64,000 nucleotides of DNA, taken from NCBI GenBank assembly GCA_017621735.1, contig JAGASM010000003.1, positions 1 to 64,000 on the forward strand, given 5' to 3'. This document shows, piece after piece, positions 34,300 through 42,634 of the stretch (the stretch's first letter is position 1; each line of letters opens with the position of its first letter). Position numbers and translations under genes: made by a program. This DNA comes from Clostridia bacterium. Lineage in GTDB: Bacteria > Bacillota > Clostridia > Christensenellales > Borkfalkiaceae. Below the pieces are notes generated by a model. The model saw only the letters and a list, made by a program, of their open reading frames with translations, searched no databases and was not told the DNA's origin.

Positions 34300-36213
34300 T
34301 TAAATGTCGAGGTCTTTTACGAGCGTCGCGTTTTCTTCAATAAACTTTCTGCGAAGCGCGGGGCTTTCGCCCATCAAGATGGAGAACATCTTATCCGCTT
34401 CGATCGCGTCTTTCATGCTGACGCGGACGAGCGTTCTCGTCGCGGGGTTCATCGTCGTGTCCCAAAGTTGCTCGGTACTCATTTCTCCAAGCCCCTTATA
34501 CCGCTGATATTCTACCTTGTTGTTGTTTTGTGCGTCGTATGCGATCTTCTCTTCTTCCGAATAGAGGTATACGTCCTCCTTGCCTTTGACGCTCGCCTTG
34601 TAGAGCGGAGGCATTGCCGAATACACGTGCCCGTGCTCGATGAGCGGGCGCATGTAGCGGAAGAGGAAGGTCAAAAGAAGAATACGAATGTGAGAGCCGT
34701 CTACGTCGGCATCCGTCATGGAAATAATACGGTCGTAACGCAGTTTGCTTTCGTCGAAATCGTCCAAAATTCCGCAACCGAACGCCGTGATCATCGCCTT
34801 GATTTCCGCGTTTTCCAAAACGCGGTTCAAGCGCACCTTTTCGACGTTGAGGATCTTTCCGCGCAAGGGCAAAATGGCTTGGAAACGACGATCCCGTCCT
34901 TGTTTTGCCGTACCGCCTGCCGAATCCCCTTCGACGATATAAATTTCGCAAAGTTCGGGGCGTTTGTCCGAGCAGTCGGCAAGTTTTCCGGGCAACGTCG
35001 TCGTTTCTAAAATTCCCTTTCTGCGGGTAAGTTCACGCGCCGAACGCGCCGCGTCGCGCGCTTTTTGCGCCGTGATACAGCGAAGCACGAGTTCACGCGC
35101 CTCTGCGGGATGTTCTTCCATGTACGTTCCGAATTTATCGGCGACGCACTTATTGACGAAAGGACGGATAAAGGAGTTGTTGAGTTTATCCTTCGTTTGC
35201 GATTCAAACTGCGCGTTTTCGAGTTTGACGGAAACGACCGCCGTTACCCCTTCGCGTACGTCTTCCCCCGTTAAACGGTCGCTTTCTTTTAAGATGTTGA
35301 GTTTTTTGCCTACGTCGTTGATGATTTTGGTGAGCGCCGCTTTCAGCCCTTCTACGTGCGTACCGCCGTCGATGGTGTTGACGTTGTTTGCGTACGAATA
35401 GATGATCTCGTTGTAACTTTCGTTGTACTGAATGGCGATCTCACAAGCCGTCGTCCCGTCTACCCCTTCAAAGTAAAGAGGTTCGCCAAACAGCGTTTCT
35501 TTGCCTTGATTGAGTTCGGCAACCAACTCGCGAATTCCGCCCTCGTAACAAAAACTGTCCGTCCGCGGCTTTTCTCCGCGCAAATCGGTCAACGTAATGG
35601 TAAGCCCCTTGTTGAGGAATGCAAGTTCCTTTAAGCGCGTTTTGAGCGTTTCGTACTTGAAAATAATCGTTTCGAAAATCTCCGCATCGGGAAAGAACGT
35701 TACCTTCGTTCCCGTACGGTCGGTATCGCCGACAATTTGAAGGGCGCGCTGCGGAACCCCGCGGTTGTACACCTGCTTATAGACGTGCCCGTTTTGGCAA
35801 ACTTCCGCCTCCAACCATTCGGAAAGCGCGTTAACCGCCTTGACGCCGACGCCGTGAAGTCCGGAAGACACCTTATACCCCGAGTCCCCGCCGAACTTAC
35901 CGCCCGCGTTGACTTTGGTAAAGACGACTTCCACCGTCGACACTCCCTCTTTGGGGTGAATTGCGGTGGGAATTCCACGGCCGTTGTCTTCTACCGTGCA
36001 CGATCCGTCGGGATTGACGGTAACGTCGATGCGGTCGCAGTAGCCCGCGAGCGCTTCGTCAATGGAATTGTCGACGACCTCGTGCACAAGGTGGTGAAGT
36101 CCCTTTTCGTCCGTCGAACTAATGTACATGCCGGGGCGCTTGCGGATGTGTTCCAAGCCGTCGAGAACTTGAATTTGCTCCGCGCCGTATACGCCCTCTA
36201 CCTTTTCTGCCAT
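34300..36213 (-). CDS. gyrB: DNA gyrase subunit B
   Basis: 637-aa ATPase subunit of gyrase. The GHKL ATP-binding residues appear in [23 protein letters not shown] and [16 protein letters not shown]. The TOPRIM domain has EGDSAGG and [11 protein letters not shown], and the C-terminus ends with the typical YKGLGEM and RRKFIEENA. The ATG at 36213 has AAAGGAG 6 nt upstream; the frame extends 37 codons further without support. The gyrB-gyrA order is the usual Bacillota one, normally close to oriC, but recF and dnaN are not adjacent here. Confidence 0.98.
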   Translation of the reverse strand: MAEKVEGVYGAEQIQVLDGLEHIRKRPGMYISSTDEKGLHHLVHEVVDNSIDEALAGYCDRIDVTVNPDGSCTVEDNGRGIPTAIHPKEGVSTVEVVFTKVNAGGKFGGDSGYKVSSGLHGVGVKAVNALSEWLEAEVCQNGHVYKQVYNRGVPQRALQIVGDTDRTGTKVTFFPDAEIFETIIFKYETLKTRLKELAFLNKGLTITLTDLRGEKPRTDSFCYEGGIRELVAELNQGKETLFGEPLYFEGVDGTTACEIAIQYNESYNEIIYSYANNVNTIDGGTHVEGLKAALTKIINDVGKKLNILKESDRLTGEDVREGVTAVVSVKLENAQFESQTKDKLNNSFIRPFVNKCVADKFGTYMEEHPAEARELVLRCITAQKARDAARSARELTRRKGILETTTLPGKLADCSDKRPELCEIYIVEGDSAGGTAKQGRDRRFQAILPLRGKILNVEKVRLNRVLENAEIKAMITAFGCGILDDFDESKLRYDRIISMTDADVDGSHIRILLLTFLFRYMRPLIEHGHVYSAMPPLYKASVKGKEDVYLYSEEEKIAYDAQNNNKVEYQRYKGLGEMSTEQLWDTTMNPATRTLVRVSMKDAIEADKMFSILMGESPALRRKFIEENATLVKDLDI

Positions 36214-36291
36214 ACCGTGCTCCTTTGGGAATTTCCCCCGCTCCGCCCTTTGAAAAAGACGGAAAAAGAATGAAAAATTTTTACCGATACC

Positions 36292-36297
36292 ATTATA
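36292..36297 (-). promoter_or_regulatory. gyrBA promoter (-10 element)
   Basis: Extended -10 TGGTATAAT on the minus strand. A -35 at the right distance is weak (TGTACT). Confidence 0.55.
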
Positions 36298-36362
36298 CCA
36301 CACCTTCGAAAAAAAGTACAGCAAATGAAAGGTTTTTTTATAAATTTTACCCGCTTGAACGC

Positions 36363-36397
36363 AAAAAAGGCGCGTAATTTTGCCTACACGCCTTTTT
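36363..36397 (-). terminator. Terminator of the spoVT-dusB operon
   Basis: AAAAAGGCG / CGCCTTTTT arms around an irregular loop. On the minus strand it ends in TTTTTT. It lies past the duplicated dusB tails. Confidence 0.7.
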
Positions 36398-36506
36398 ACT
36401 GTTTTTTACGATAGGGGGATATGCTCCCATACCCTTTCCTTTTTAGAGCGGTTTAACGCGTTTTTCTAAAAAACGCCCCGCCATTGCGCCTCCGCCTTTT
36501 CTTCTT

Positions 36507-36682
36507 CGTCCGAAAACGCATCTTCGGCGAGGCGATATACCTCTTCCGTCCCTGCGCGGAGTTTTTCCACCGACGGACAACGACGCCACCCCGCTTACAT
36601 TTACTCTTCGTCCGAAAACACCCCCTCCGTCCCTGCGCGGAGTTTTTTCCACCGACGGACAACGACGCCCCCCCGCTTACAT
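36507..36682 (-). repeat. Two extra, degenerate copies of the dusB tail
   Basis: CGTCCGAAAAC starts at 36507, 36609 and 36691; the last lies in dusB. The first copy repeats about 45 nt of dusB almost exactly (CGCATCTTCGGCGAGGCGAT) and then follows the gene more loosely. The second lacks about 20 nt. Between them TTTTTCCACCGACGGACAAC recurs. Confidence 0.88.
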
Positions 36683-37624
36683 TTACTCGTCGTCCGAAAA
36701 CGCATCTTCGGCGAGGCGATATACCTCTTCCGTCGTTTCCGCGCGGTAAAATTTTTCTTTCCACGCCGTTACGCCCTTTTTGCCTTTTAAGTAAAACGTC
36801 GCCATTTTTCGCATATAAACGAGCGCAAACCGTTCGCCGTACAACCGTCGCGTTTGCTCAAGTTGCGGAAAGAAGAAGTCCCGCACGCGCATTCGCTCCG
36901 TTCCGAGAATTTCCGCAAAGACGTTGGGGTTATACAATGCCGCGCGTGCAACCATGACGCCGTCCGCACCCGTCTTTTGCATCAGGTTTTCCGCATCCTC
37001 TTTGCTGAAAATTCCACCGTTTGCAATGACGGGAATTTTTACCGCGTTTTTCGCTTGGGCAATCGCTTCGCAATCGACTTCTCCCGCGTAAATCATATCG
37101 CGCGTTCTGCCGTGCACGGTGATCATACACGCCCCCGCGCCCTCGCACAACTTTGCAAACTCTCTTGCGATGACGTTCCCCCGCGTTACCCCCGTGCGAA
37201 ATTTGACGGAGACGTTCTTTCCGCTTTTTGCGCACGCGGAAATGACTTTTTCCGCAAGGGGGAAATTTTCCATGAGCGCGTTTCCTTCGCCGTTATTTAC
37301 GATTTTCGGCATCGGGCATCCCATGTTGATATCAATCAAATCGAAGGGCGCAAGCGCCTCGCCTTCGCACGCCTCGCGCATAATTTCGGGATCGTTTCCA
37401 AAAATTTGCGCCGCTTTTGGCGATTCGCTCCCGCAAAGGAGCAGTTCTTCGGTGTTTTCGTTTTTGTAGCGCAGTCCCTTACAACTGACCATTTCCGTAA
37501 ACGTCAGCCCCGCCCCCAACGCCTCGCACGTTTGGCGGAAAGGATAGTTGGTGTACCCTGCAAGCGGGGCTAAAAAAACGTTGTTTTTCGTTTGAAAGGT
37601 GCCGACGTTAAGACTTTTCCACAT
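36683..37624 (-). CDS. dusB: tRNA-dihydrouridine synthase
   Basis: 313-aa FMN-dependent TIM-barrel enzyme that reduces uridines in tRNA. FLAPLAGYTNYPFRQ opens the barrel, the catalytic Cys lies in DINMGCPMPKIVNNGEG, and the FMN phosphate site is VIANGGIFSKEDA with GADGVMVARAAL. The ATG at 37624 has GAGGCG 7 nt upstream and overlaps the mazG 3' end by 17 nt; an ATG at 37651 would overlap by 44 nt. It closes the spoVT operon, where Bacillus has yabO instead. The last 15 codons are repeated twice downstream. Confidence 0.94.
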   Translation of the reverse strand: MWKSLNVGTFQTKNNVFLAPLAGYTNYPFRQTCEALGAGLTFTEMVSCKGLRYKNENTEELLLCGSESPKAAQIFGNDPEIMREACEGEALAPFDLIDINMGCPMPKIVNNGEGNALMENFPLAEKVISACAKSGKNVSVKFRTGVTRGNVIAREFAKLCEGAGACMITVHGRTRDMIYAGEVDCEAIAQAKNAVKIPVIANGGIFSKEDAENLMQKTGADGVMVARAALYNPNVFAEILGTERMRVRDFFFPQLEQTRRLYGERFALVYMRKMATFYLKGKKGVTAWKEKFYRAETTEEVYRLAEDAFSDDE

Positions 37625-39023
37625 CTTTTTTCGCCTCGCGGTAATAAGCATCCCGTTCTTCTTGCGTGAGGGAATGCACGTCCTTCCCGTCTAAAAGCAC
37701 CCTCTTTTCGTACGCCTCGTACCGCGCTTGAATTTTTTTCGTCGCGTCAAGGAGTGCCTGTTCGCAATCGGCGCCCACGCCCCGACCAAGCCGTACGACG
37801 CACATCAAAACGTCGCCGAGTTCCTCGTGCACGGCGGAAGCGTTTCCGCTTTCTACCGCCTCGCGCAGTTCTTTGAGTTCGCCGAGAAGTTGCTCTTCCG
37901 CAACGGACGCCACGTCTTGATCCCAGCCCCCTTTTTCTACCCGTTTCGCCACCTTTTGCGCGCGCAAAAGCGCGGGGAAACACGCGGGAACGTCGTTGAC
38001 CGACTGCGCGTACGTCGTTTGGTGTTTTTCCGCCATTTTATTTTTATCCCAGACGGAAAGCGCGCCGTCCGCGCTCTTCGCCTCGTCTTTTCCGAATACG
38101 TGCGTATGGCGGGTGATAAGTTTTTCGCACAGCATGGTGAGCATATCCGTGAGGGTAAAGTTCCCCCGTTCCTCTTCCATGAGCGTATGAAACGCCGCCT
38201 GCATGAGCACGTCGCCGCACTCTTCGCATATCTTATCGGGATCGTCCGCATCGATGGCGTCGACGAGTTCATACGCCTCTTCGATCATGTTAATGCGAAT
38301 ACTCTCGTGCGTTTGCACCCGATCCCACGGACAGCCGTCGGGCGCGCGCAACGCGCGGAGCACCTGCATAAAGTCGTCCAAATCAAACTTCTTCTTTTGC
38401 AAAAGGGGCGTATCGTATAAAACGAGCATCGTCGAATAATCGCATTCCTCCCCTCTGTCCGCCTCGAAAAGGGAAATCTTCTTCCCGTTTCCGCCGTGGA
38501 GAAGAAACGCTTCCGCCTCGTCGCCGAACCGTTCGCTCAAAAGCAGTTTGACGTCCCCCGCCAAATCGCGGCTGTCGATATCGTACACGACGAGCGGAAG
38601 GGTGAGTTTTACGTCGGCGATATCGTATGCGGAAACGCTTTGCACGCCCCCCGAAACGTTCGCCTTCGACGCCGCGTACGCGCCCTTCGTTACCCCCTCG
38701 ATACAAGTTACGCCCTTGCGGGAAAGAAGAAGCCGCGCGCTTGCGTCCTCATGCACTCCGCCGTCCACGCAATAGCACAAATGATTGCACCCTTGCGCGC
38801 GGGAAAGCACTTCTGCGGCAAGATTTTTCTTTAACGTTTCAAAATTACGACTTTTTTCGTATACCCCGTCCAGCGTTTCGAAGGGAACGTTCGCCTCCGT
38901 CAACGTTTGCGCGGATGCGGTAAGCCCCGTCCGAAGCACCACTTTGTCCGCCGAAAGCACCGCTTCCTTTGCGCGGACCGTCCAGTCGTTTTTTTCCACC
39001 CCAAGGCTGACGATTGTGATCAT
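37608..39023 (-). CDS. mazG: MazG/YabN: methylase-like domain plus NTP pyrophosphohydrolase
   Basis: 471-aa two-domain protein. Residues about 1-215 form a tetrapyrrole-methylase-like domain of unknown activity, as in Bacillus YabN. About 225-440 contain two MazG NTP-pyrophosphatase repeats, with EEAYELVDAID, EECGDVLMQAAFH and, in the second, EELGDVLMCVV. MazG hydrolyses aberrant or surplus NTPs. The ATG at 39023 follows AGGAAGG. The order spoVT, yabM-like, yabN-like matches B. subtilis. Its 5' end is overlapped by 179 nt of the flippase frame. Confidence 0.94.
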   Translation of the reverse strand: MITIVSLGVEKNDWTVRAKEAVLSADKVVLRTGLTASAQTLTEANVPFETLDGVYEKSRNFETLKKNLAAEVLSRAQGCNHLCYCVDGGVHEDASARLLLSRKGVTCIEGVTKGAYAASKANVSGGVQSVSAYDIADVKLTLPLVVYDIDSRDLAGDVKLLLSERFGDEAEAFLLHGGNGKKISLFEADRGEECDYSTMLVLYDTPLLQKKKFDLDDFMQVLRALRAPDGCPWDRVQTHESIRINMIEEAYELVDAIDADDPDKICEECGDVLMQAAFHTLMEEERGNFTLTDMLTMLCEKLITRHTHVFGKDEAKSADGALSVWDKNKMAEKHQTTYAQSVNDVPACFPALLRAQKVAKRVEKGGWDQDVASVAEEQLLGELKELREAVESGNASAVHEELGDVLMCVVRLGRGVGADCEQALLDATKKIQARYEAYEKRVLLDGKDVHSLTQEERDAYYREAKKDVEKS

Positions 39024-40329
39024 GTTCTTCCTTCCTCAAAGATTTTGCACTTAAAGTATACCCCAAAAGAAGGAAAAAAGCAACCAGATAACATACGTTC
39101 GTCGCAATTGCGGCGCCCAAAACGGAATGCGCGGAGTTGGACACAAGCCACCATTCGAGCGCAAACTTCAAGGCGACGGAAATCGCCATGGAGAGCGCGC
39201 CGTACTTCGCCCGTCCCATTCCCGTAAGGCATGCGGAAAGCGTTTGCACGCAAGAGAGCGTCGCCGCGGAAACCGCCGTCGCCCGAATGAGGCGGACGAG
39301 CAATTCCCCGTCCGCAAGCGGGAGGGAAGCATATAACACCGCGACGATTTTTTCCGCAAACAGGAATAGCACCGCAGCACAAGGAAGGGAAAGCGCGAGC
39401 GTCAGCAAAAGGGCAACGACGGCGCGTTCTTTTCGGGCGGAATCGCTTGCGCCGGAAAGAACGGGAACGATGGCGACGGCAACGCCGTAGCACACGCTCG
39501 CGGGGAGATTGATCAAAGAAAGCGCACCACCCGTGTACAGCCCGTATAACGTAACGGCACGGGGCGTGTACGAGGCCATGAGCCGAACGAGCAAGATGCT
39601 GTCCGCCGTTTGCGAAAGGGGCAATATGGCGGCGGAAAGCATGACGGGCAGCGCGCTTTTGGCGATTTCACCGCCCGAAACCCCGATGCGGTTGCGCAAA
39701 AAGATCCCCCGTTTTTCCCCGCGATAGCGCAAATGCAAATACCCCGCCGAAACGAGTTCGGAAAGGGTAACGGCAAACAACGCCGATTGCGCTTGACGAA
39801 CGGGATTTCCGCGGAACAAAAGGCAAAATAATAGCCCGAACGCCCCCTTTACGCCCTGTTCGCACAGTTCGGAAAGGACGGTGGGGACGACGTTGTTTTT
39901 TCCTTGAAAGTACCCGCGGTAAACGGCGATCGCCGAAACGAGAAACACGCTCGGCGCCAACGCGAGATAGCACCCGTAAAGTCCCTCTTCCCCTTGCACC
40001 GCCCCCATGACGGGGGCAAGAAGCGCCATCAAAAGCGTTCCGACAAATCCGAGGGATAAAAAGAGCGCGAGCGCCGTCTTGACCGTTTCGGGACGGTCTT
40101 TCCCCCTTGCATATTCCCGCGCGACGATGCGTGAAAGCGCCGCGGGGATTCCCGCCGAAGAAAAGGTGAGAAGAACGCAAAAAAGAGGGTACGCCATTTG
40201 GTATAACCCCATGCCGTACCCCCCGACGAGGTTGGCGAGGGGAATGCGGTACAGTCCGCCCATTCCCTTTGCCAAAAATCCGCCGACCGCAACGAGCGCG
40301 GCGTTTTTTAAGAACGTCCCCTTCTTCAC
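38845..40329 (-). CDS. SpoVB/YabM-like lipid-linked polysaccharide flippase
   Basis: 494-aa member of the MVF/polysaccharide exporter superfamily with about 12-14 membrane helices. In Bacillus, SpoVB moves cortex precursors and YabM (MurJ2-like) sits in this same operon. FLAKGMGGLYRIPLANLVGGYGMGLYQ style N-terminal residues are typical. The GTG start at 40329 overlaps the spoVT stop (GTGA). The last 60 residues are Gly/Arg/Lys-rich and hydrophilic, overlapping the start of mazG by 179 nt in another frame. They look like frame run-on after loss of an original stop near 39025. Confidence 0.9.
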   Translation of the reverse strand: MKKGTFLKNAALVAVGGFLAKGMGGLYRIPLANLVGGYGMGLYQMAYPLFCVLLTFSSAGIPAALSRIVAREYARGKDRPETVKTALALFLSLGFVGTLLMALLAPVMGAVQGEEGLYGCYLALAPSVFLVSAIAVYRGYFQGKNNVVPTVLSELCEQGVKGAFGLLFCLLFRGNPVRQAQSALFAVTLSELVSAGYLHLRYRGEKRGIFLRNRIGVSGGEIAKSALPVMLSAAILPLSQTADSILLVRLMASYTPRAVTLYGLYTGGALSLINLPASVCYGVAVAIVPVLSGASDSARKERAVVALLLTLALSLPCAAVLFLFAEKIVAVLYASLPLADGELLVRLIRATAVSAATLSCVQTLSACLTGMGRAKYGALSMAISVALKFALEWWLVSNSAHSVLGAAIATNVCYLVAFFLLLGYTLSAKSLRKEEHDHNRQPWGGKKRLDGPRKGSGAFGGQSGASDGAYRIRANVDGGERSLRNAGRGIRKKS

Positions 40330-40874
40330 GATTCAAACTGATTTGCGATGATGTCCGCCGTGAGCCGTGCAAGTTTTACCGCAAACGACTCCATCTTCGC
40401 ACCCTCTTCTTGCGAAAGAACGGCAACCGCGCCAAGACAGTCGCCCCCCGCCACGATCGGTACGATGACTTGTGCCGTAACGTTTCCGTCCCCTTCCGCC
40501 GTGATCGGCACGATGTCGCCCCCTTCCGAGAGGTTGGCAAGATAACTTCTCCGCTCTTGCATGATCTGCGTGAGTTTGTCCGATACCGTTTTTCCTATGA
40601 GCGCGCGCTTTCCGCTCCCGTGCGCATGGAGCACTGTGTCCGTATCGCAAATGACGGCAAGGTAACCGCTCAATTCCCCAAGCGATTTTGCCGTTCCCTC
40701 TGAAAATCGCTCGATGGACGCGATCGGCGAATATTTTTTGAGCATGAGTTCGTCGCGATCGGTAAACAGTTCGAGCGGATCCCCCTCGCGAATGCGAAGC
40801 GTCCTGCGGATTTCTTTTGGAATTACCACTCTGCCGAGTTCGTCGATACGCCTTACGATTCCTGTTGCTTTCAT
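40326..40874 (-). CDS. spoVT: Stage V sporulation transcription regulator SpoVT
   Basis: 182-aa DNA-binding regulator (178 aa in Bacillus) that adjusts forespore sigma-G genes. The N-terminal AbrB swapped-hairpin domain is MKATGIVRRIDELGRVVIPK and IRREGDPLEL-like residues. The C-terminal GAF-like domain (about 55-180) holds the typical GELSGYLAVICDTD and VIVPIVAGGDCLGAV. The ATG at 40874 has AAGGAG 8 nt upstream. It heads an overlapping operon with the flippase, mazG and dusB. A sigma-G-like promoter lies 30-55 nt upstream. Confidence 0.96.
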   Translation of the reverse strand: MKATGIVRRIDELGRVVIPKEIRRTLRIREGDPLELFTDRDELMLKKYSPIASIERFSEGTAKSLGELSGYLAVICDTDTVLHAHGSGKRALIGKTVSDKLTQIMQERRSYLANLSEGGDIVPITAEGDGNVTAQVIVPIVAGGDCLGAVAVLSQEEGAKMESFAVKLARLTADIIANQFES

Positions 40875-40899
40875 GTTCTTTCTCCTTATTTCTTGCCGT

Positions 40900-40928
40900 T
40901 AGTATCCGCATCTCTTTTGTTTTTATAC
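40900..40928 (-). promoter_or_regulatory. Sigma-G-like promoter of spoVT
   Basis: GTATA (40924-40928), 17 nt, GATACTA (40900-40906) on the minus strand. The sigma-G consensus is GHATR, 17-18 nt, CATWHTA, so there is one mismatch. Bacillus spoVT is sigma-G dependent. Confidence 0.55.
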
Positions 40929-41078
40929 GGCGTTTCGCCGTCCAACGGGATTTCCTACCGCTCGATGCCGTCGAAAGGCGCTGTTTATCACCAAACCGCA
41001 CGGGAAGAAGTTCGTCCCCATTCCTACTGTGATGAAGCACGCTCCCCCTCTCCCCTTTTCCCGTCGGACACGCCCCGT

Positions 41079-41280
41079 ATTTTCAACCGCCATAACGCCA
41101 AACAACCCCCCCTCGTTTTACCGCTTTCAACCTCCGCAGCGTAAGCAATAAAAAATCTCGCCCCTTTCATAATTTGGACGCAATCCCCCACCACGACACG
41201 CTAAAAACAACTTCGCGCCTTATCGCCCCGCCCGTTTTTCCACGTTTTCAACCTCCCCAGCGCAGGCAATAAAAACAAGC
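41079..41280. repeat. Degenerate 121-bp repeat
   Basis: TTTCAACCTCCGCAGCGTAA (41125-41144) returns as TTTCAACCTCCCCAGCGCAG (41246-41265), each followed by GCAATAAAAA. A weaker third relative begins at 41079. The gap from spoVT to 41336 holds no gene otherwise. Confidence 0.6.
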
Positions 41281-41336
41281 CCACTTCATATCGCCTTCCC
41301 CCGTTTTTTCATTTTTGAAGAATTTTCCGCGTTTAC

Positions 41337-41366
41337 TTGACTTTTTCGCGGGGCGGGGTGTAGAAT
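41337..41366 (+). promoter_or_regulatory. Promoter of the 41.4-kb lipoprotein gene
   Basis: TTGACT (41337-41342), 18 nt, TAGAAT (41361-41366). Confidence 0.6.
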
Positions 41367-41395
41367 GGTATCAGCAAAAAAATTGAGGTGATAGG

Positions 41396-42151
41396 ATGAA
41401 AAAGAATTTTTTGAGTTTTATTTTGTCAATTTGTTTCATTTTGCCGGGCACGCTTGCATTATTTGCCTGCGGGGAAACTCCCCCTCCGAGCGGACCTGTA
41501 GATTTAGCGGGAAAAACCATTGTGATTCAACCGGGCGCCGCTGAACTCGATTGGGATAATAACATTGCAATCACGAGCATCGAATCGGGAGATAACGGAG
41601 CATATGCTACGGAGTTGTCTTTGGCGCAATTTGTGGAACAATTCTACGAGTCTGACCGTCAAATGATCGAAACTCTTGCGCATAATTCTAATATCAATAC
41701 GGTTGAAGAAGCGAAAACGGCAATCGAAAATTGGGCTGTGGGCACTATCCTTTCAAGCAATCCTATCATTCAGTTTTCAGAAGACGGGACAACCGCCACC
41801 ACCTATGCGGGAAACGATACAAATCTTGAAACCCCTCTCAAAACGTATACCGTTCAAAAATCAGGCGATGAAATGCTTACTTATGATTTATATGAGGAAC
41901 AAGAAGCCAAGATAAGAATCATTTGTGATAGCGACTCGATTGATGCCACCGATCTGTTCTTTTACTATGGGGAAGTATTTACCTATCAAACCACGTTTGA
42001 TTTCAGCAATTATGGACAAACGAAAATTTTATTGACCGACAGCGTCGGCAATGAAAAAGAGTTTGGATTAAACGAGTGTGAGTTTAATTATAGCGCTCGA
42101 ACGCTTTCCTTGTTGATAAAAAACATTGTTATTACTTATAAAGTAAAATAA
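41396..42151 (+). CDS. Unknown lipoprotein
   Basis: 251 aa. A basic signal peptide and lipobox LFAC place the lipidated Cys at residue 25, so the mature protein is anchored on the outer face of the membrane. A Pro-rich start (GETPPPSGPVD) is followed by a mixed alpha/beta region with no family that I recognise. It ends in a beta-rich part (residues about 130-251). The coding sequence is visibly richer in A/T and in ATT/AAT/TTA-type codons than its neighbours, which suggests a foreign or fast-evolving gene. GAGGTG lies 5 nt before the ATG. It is a single-gene unit with promoter and terminator. Confidence 0.85.
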   Translation: MKKNFLSFILSICFILPGTLALFACGETPPPSGPVDLAGKTIVIQPGAAELDWDNNIAITSIESGDNGAYATELSLAQFVEQFYESDRQMIETLAHNSNINTVEEAKTAIENWAVGTILSSNPIIQFSEDGTTATTYAGNDTNLETPLKTYTVQKSGDEMLTYDLYEEQEAKIRIICDSDSIDATDLFFYYGEVFTYQTTFDFSNYGQTKILLTDSVGNEKEFGLNECEFNYSARTLSLLIKNIVITYKVK

Positions 42152-42158
42152 AAAGTAG

Positions 42159-42191
42159 AAAACCTATTAGAAAAATCTAATAGGTTTTTTT
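42159..42191 (+). terminator. Terminator of the 41.4-kb lipoprotein gene
   Basis: AAAACCTATTA / TAATAGGTTTTTT arms with an 8-nt loop. Confidence 0.85.
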
Positions 42192-42239
42192 AATGCTTTC
42201 CTTGCGTTACGACGCTTTTTGCCGCTCGCAAAGGCGCGC

Positions 42240-42444
42240 CGTTTTTTGGGAAGGACAGCGGGCTTGGCGGGCAATGAAACGCATTTCCGTTTTTTGGGAA
42301 GGACAGCGGGCTTGGCGAGCAATGAAACACGTTCCCCGTTTTTTGGGAAGGACAGCGGGTTTGGCGAGCAATGAAACGCATTTCCGTTTTTTGGGAAGGA
42401 CAGCGGGTTTGGCGAGCAATGAAACACGTTCCCCGTTTTTTGTA
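42240..42444. repeat. Tandem array of alternating 48- and 49-bp units
   Basis: CGTTTTTTGGGAAGGACAGC starts at 42240, 42288, 42337 and 42385, and a truncated fifth start is at 42434. Units alternate between a GCATTTC end and a CACGTTCC end, so the array is two copies of a 97-bp dimer. It is open in several frames on the minus strand but has no start signals, so I treat it as non-coding. Confidence 0.9.
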
Positions 42445-42574
42445 TCAAACATATTTTTTTCTACCTTTATTTGTCCAACGGGGAAATTTGTTCCGTTTTA
42501 CATACCGTCCTTTTTGATGCCCGAAAAGAGTTTTGAAATACACCGCCGTTTTTTCTTTTTCGTTCGGATATCGT

Positions 42575-42603
42575 TTGCCTTTTTTGCAAAAGGGGACTAT
42601 AAT
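42575..42603 (+). promoter_or_regulatory. Promoter of the AEC transporter gene
   Basis: TTGCCT (42575-42580), 17 nt, TATAAT (42598-42603). Confidence 0.65.
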
Positions 42604-42634
42604 TGTGTTATCCTTTTTACAAAAGAGTGGCGTT

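Noticed and set aside
42167..42452. Minus-strand frames across the 48/49-bp array (KNG-FHCSP-PLSFP repeats)
   Set aside because: Several frames are open equally; no promoter, ribosome site or conserved start.
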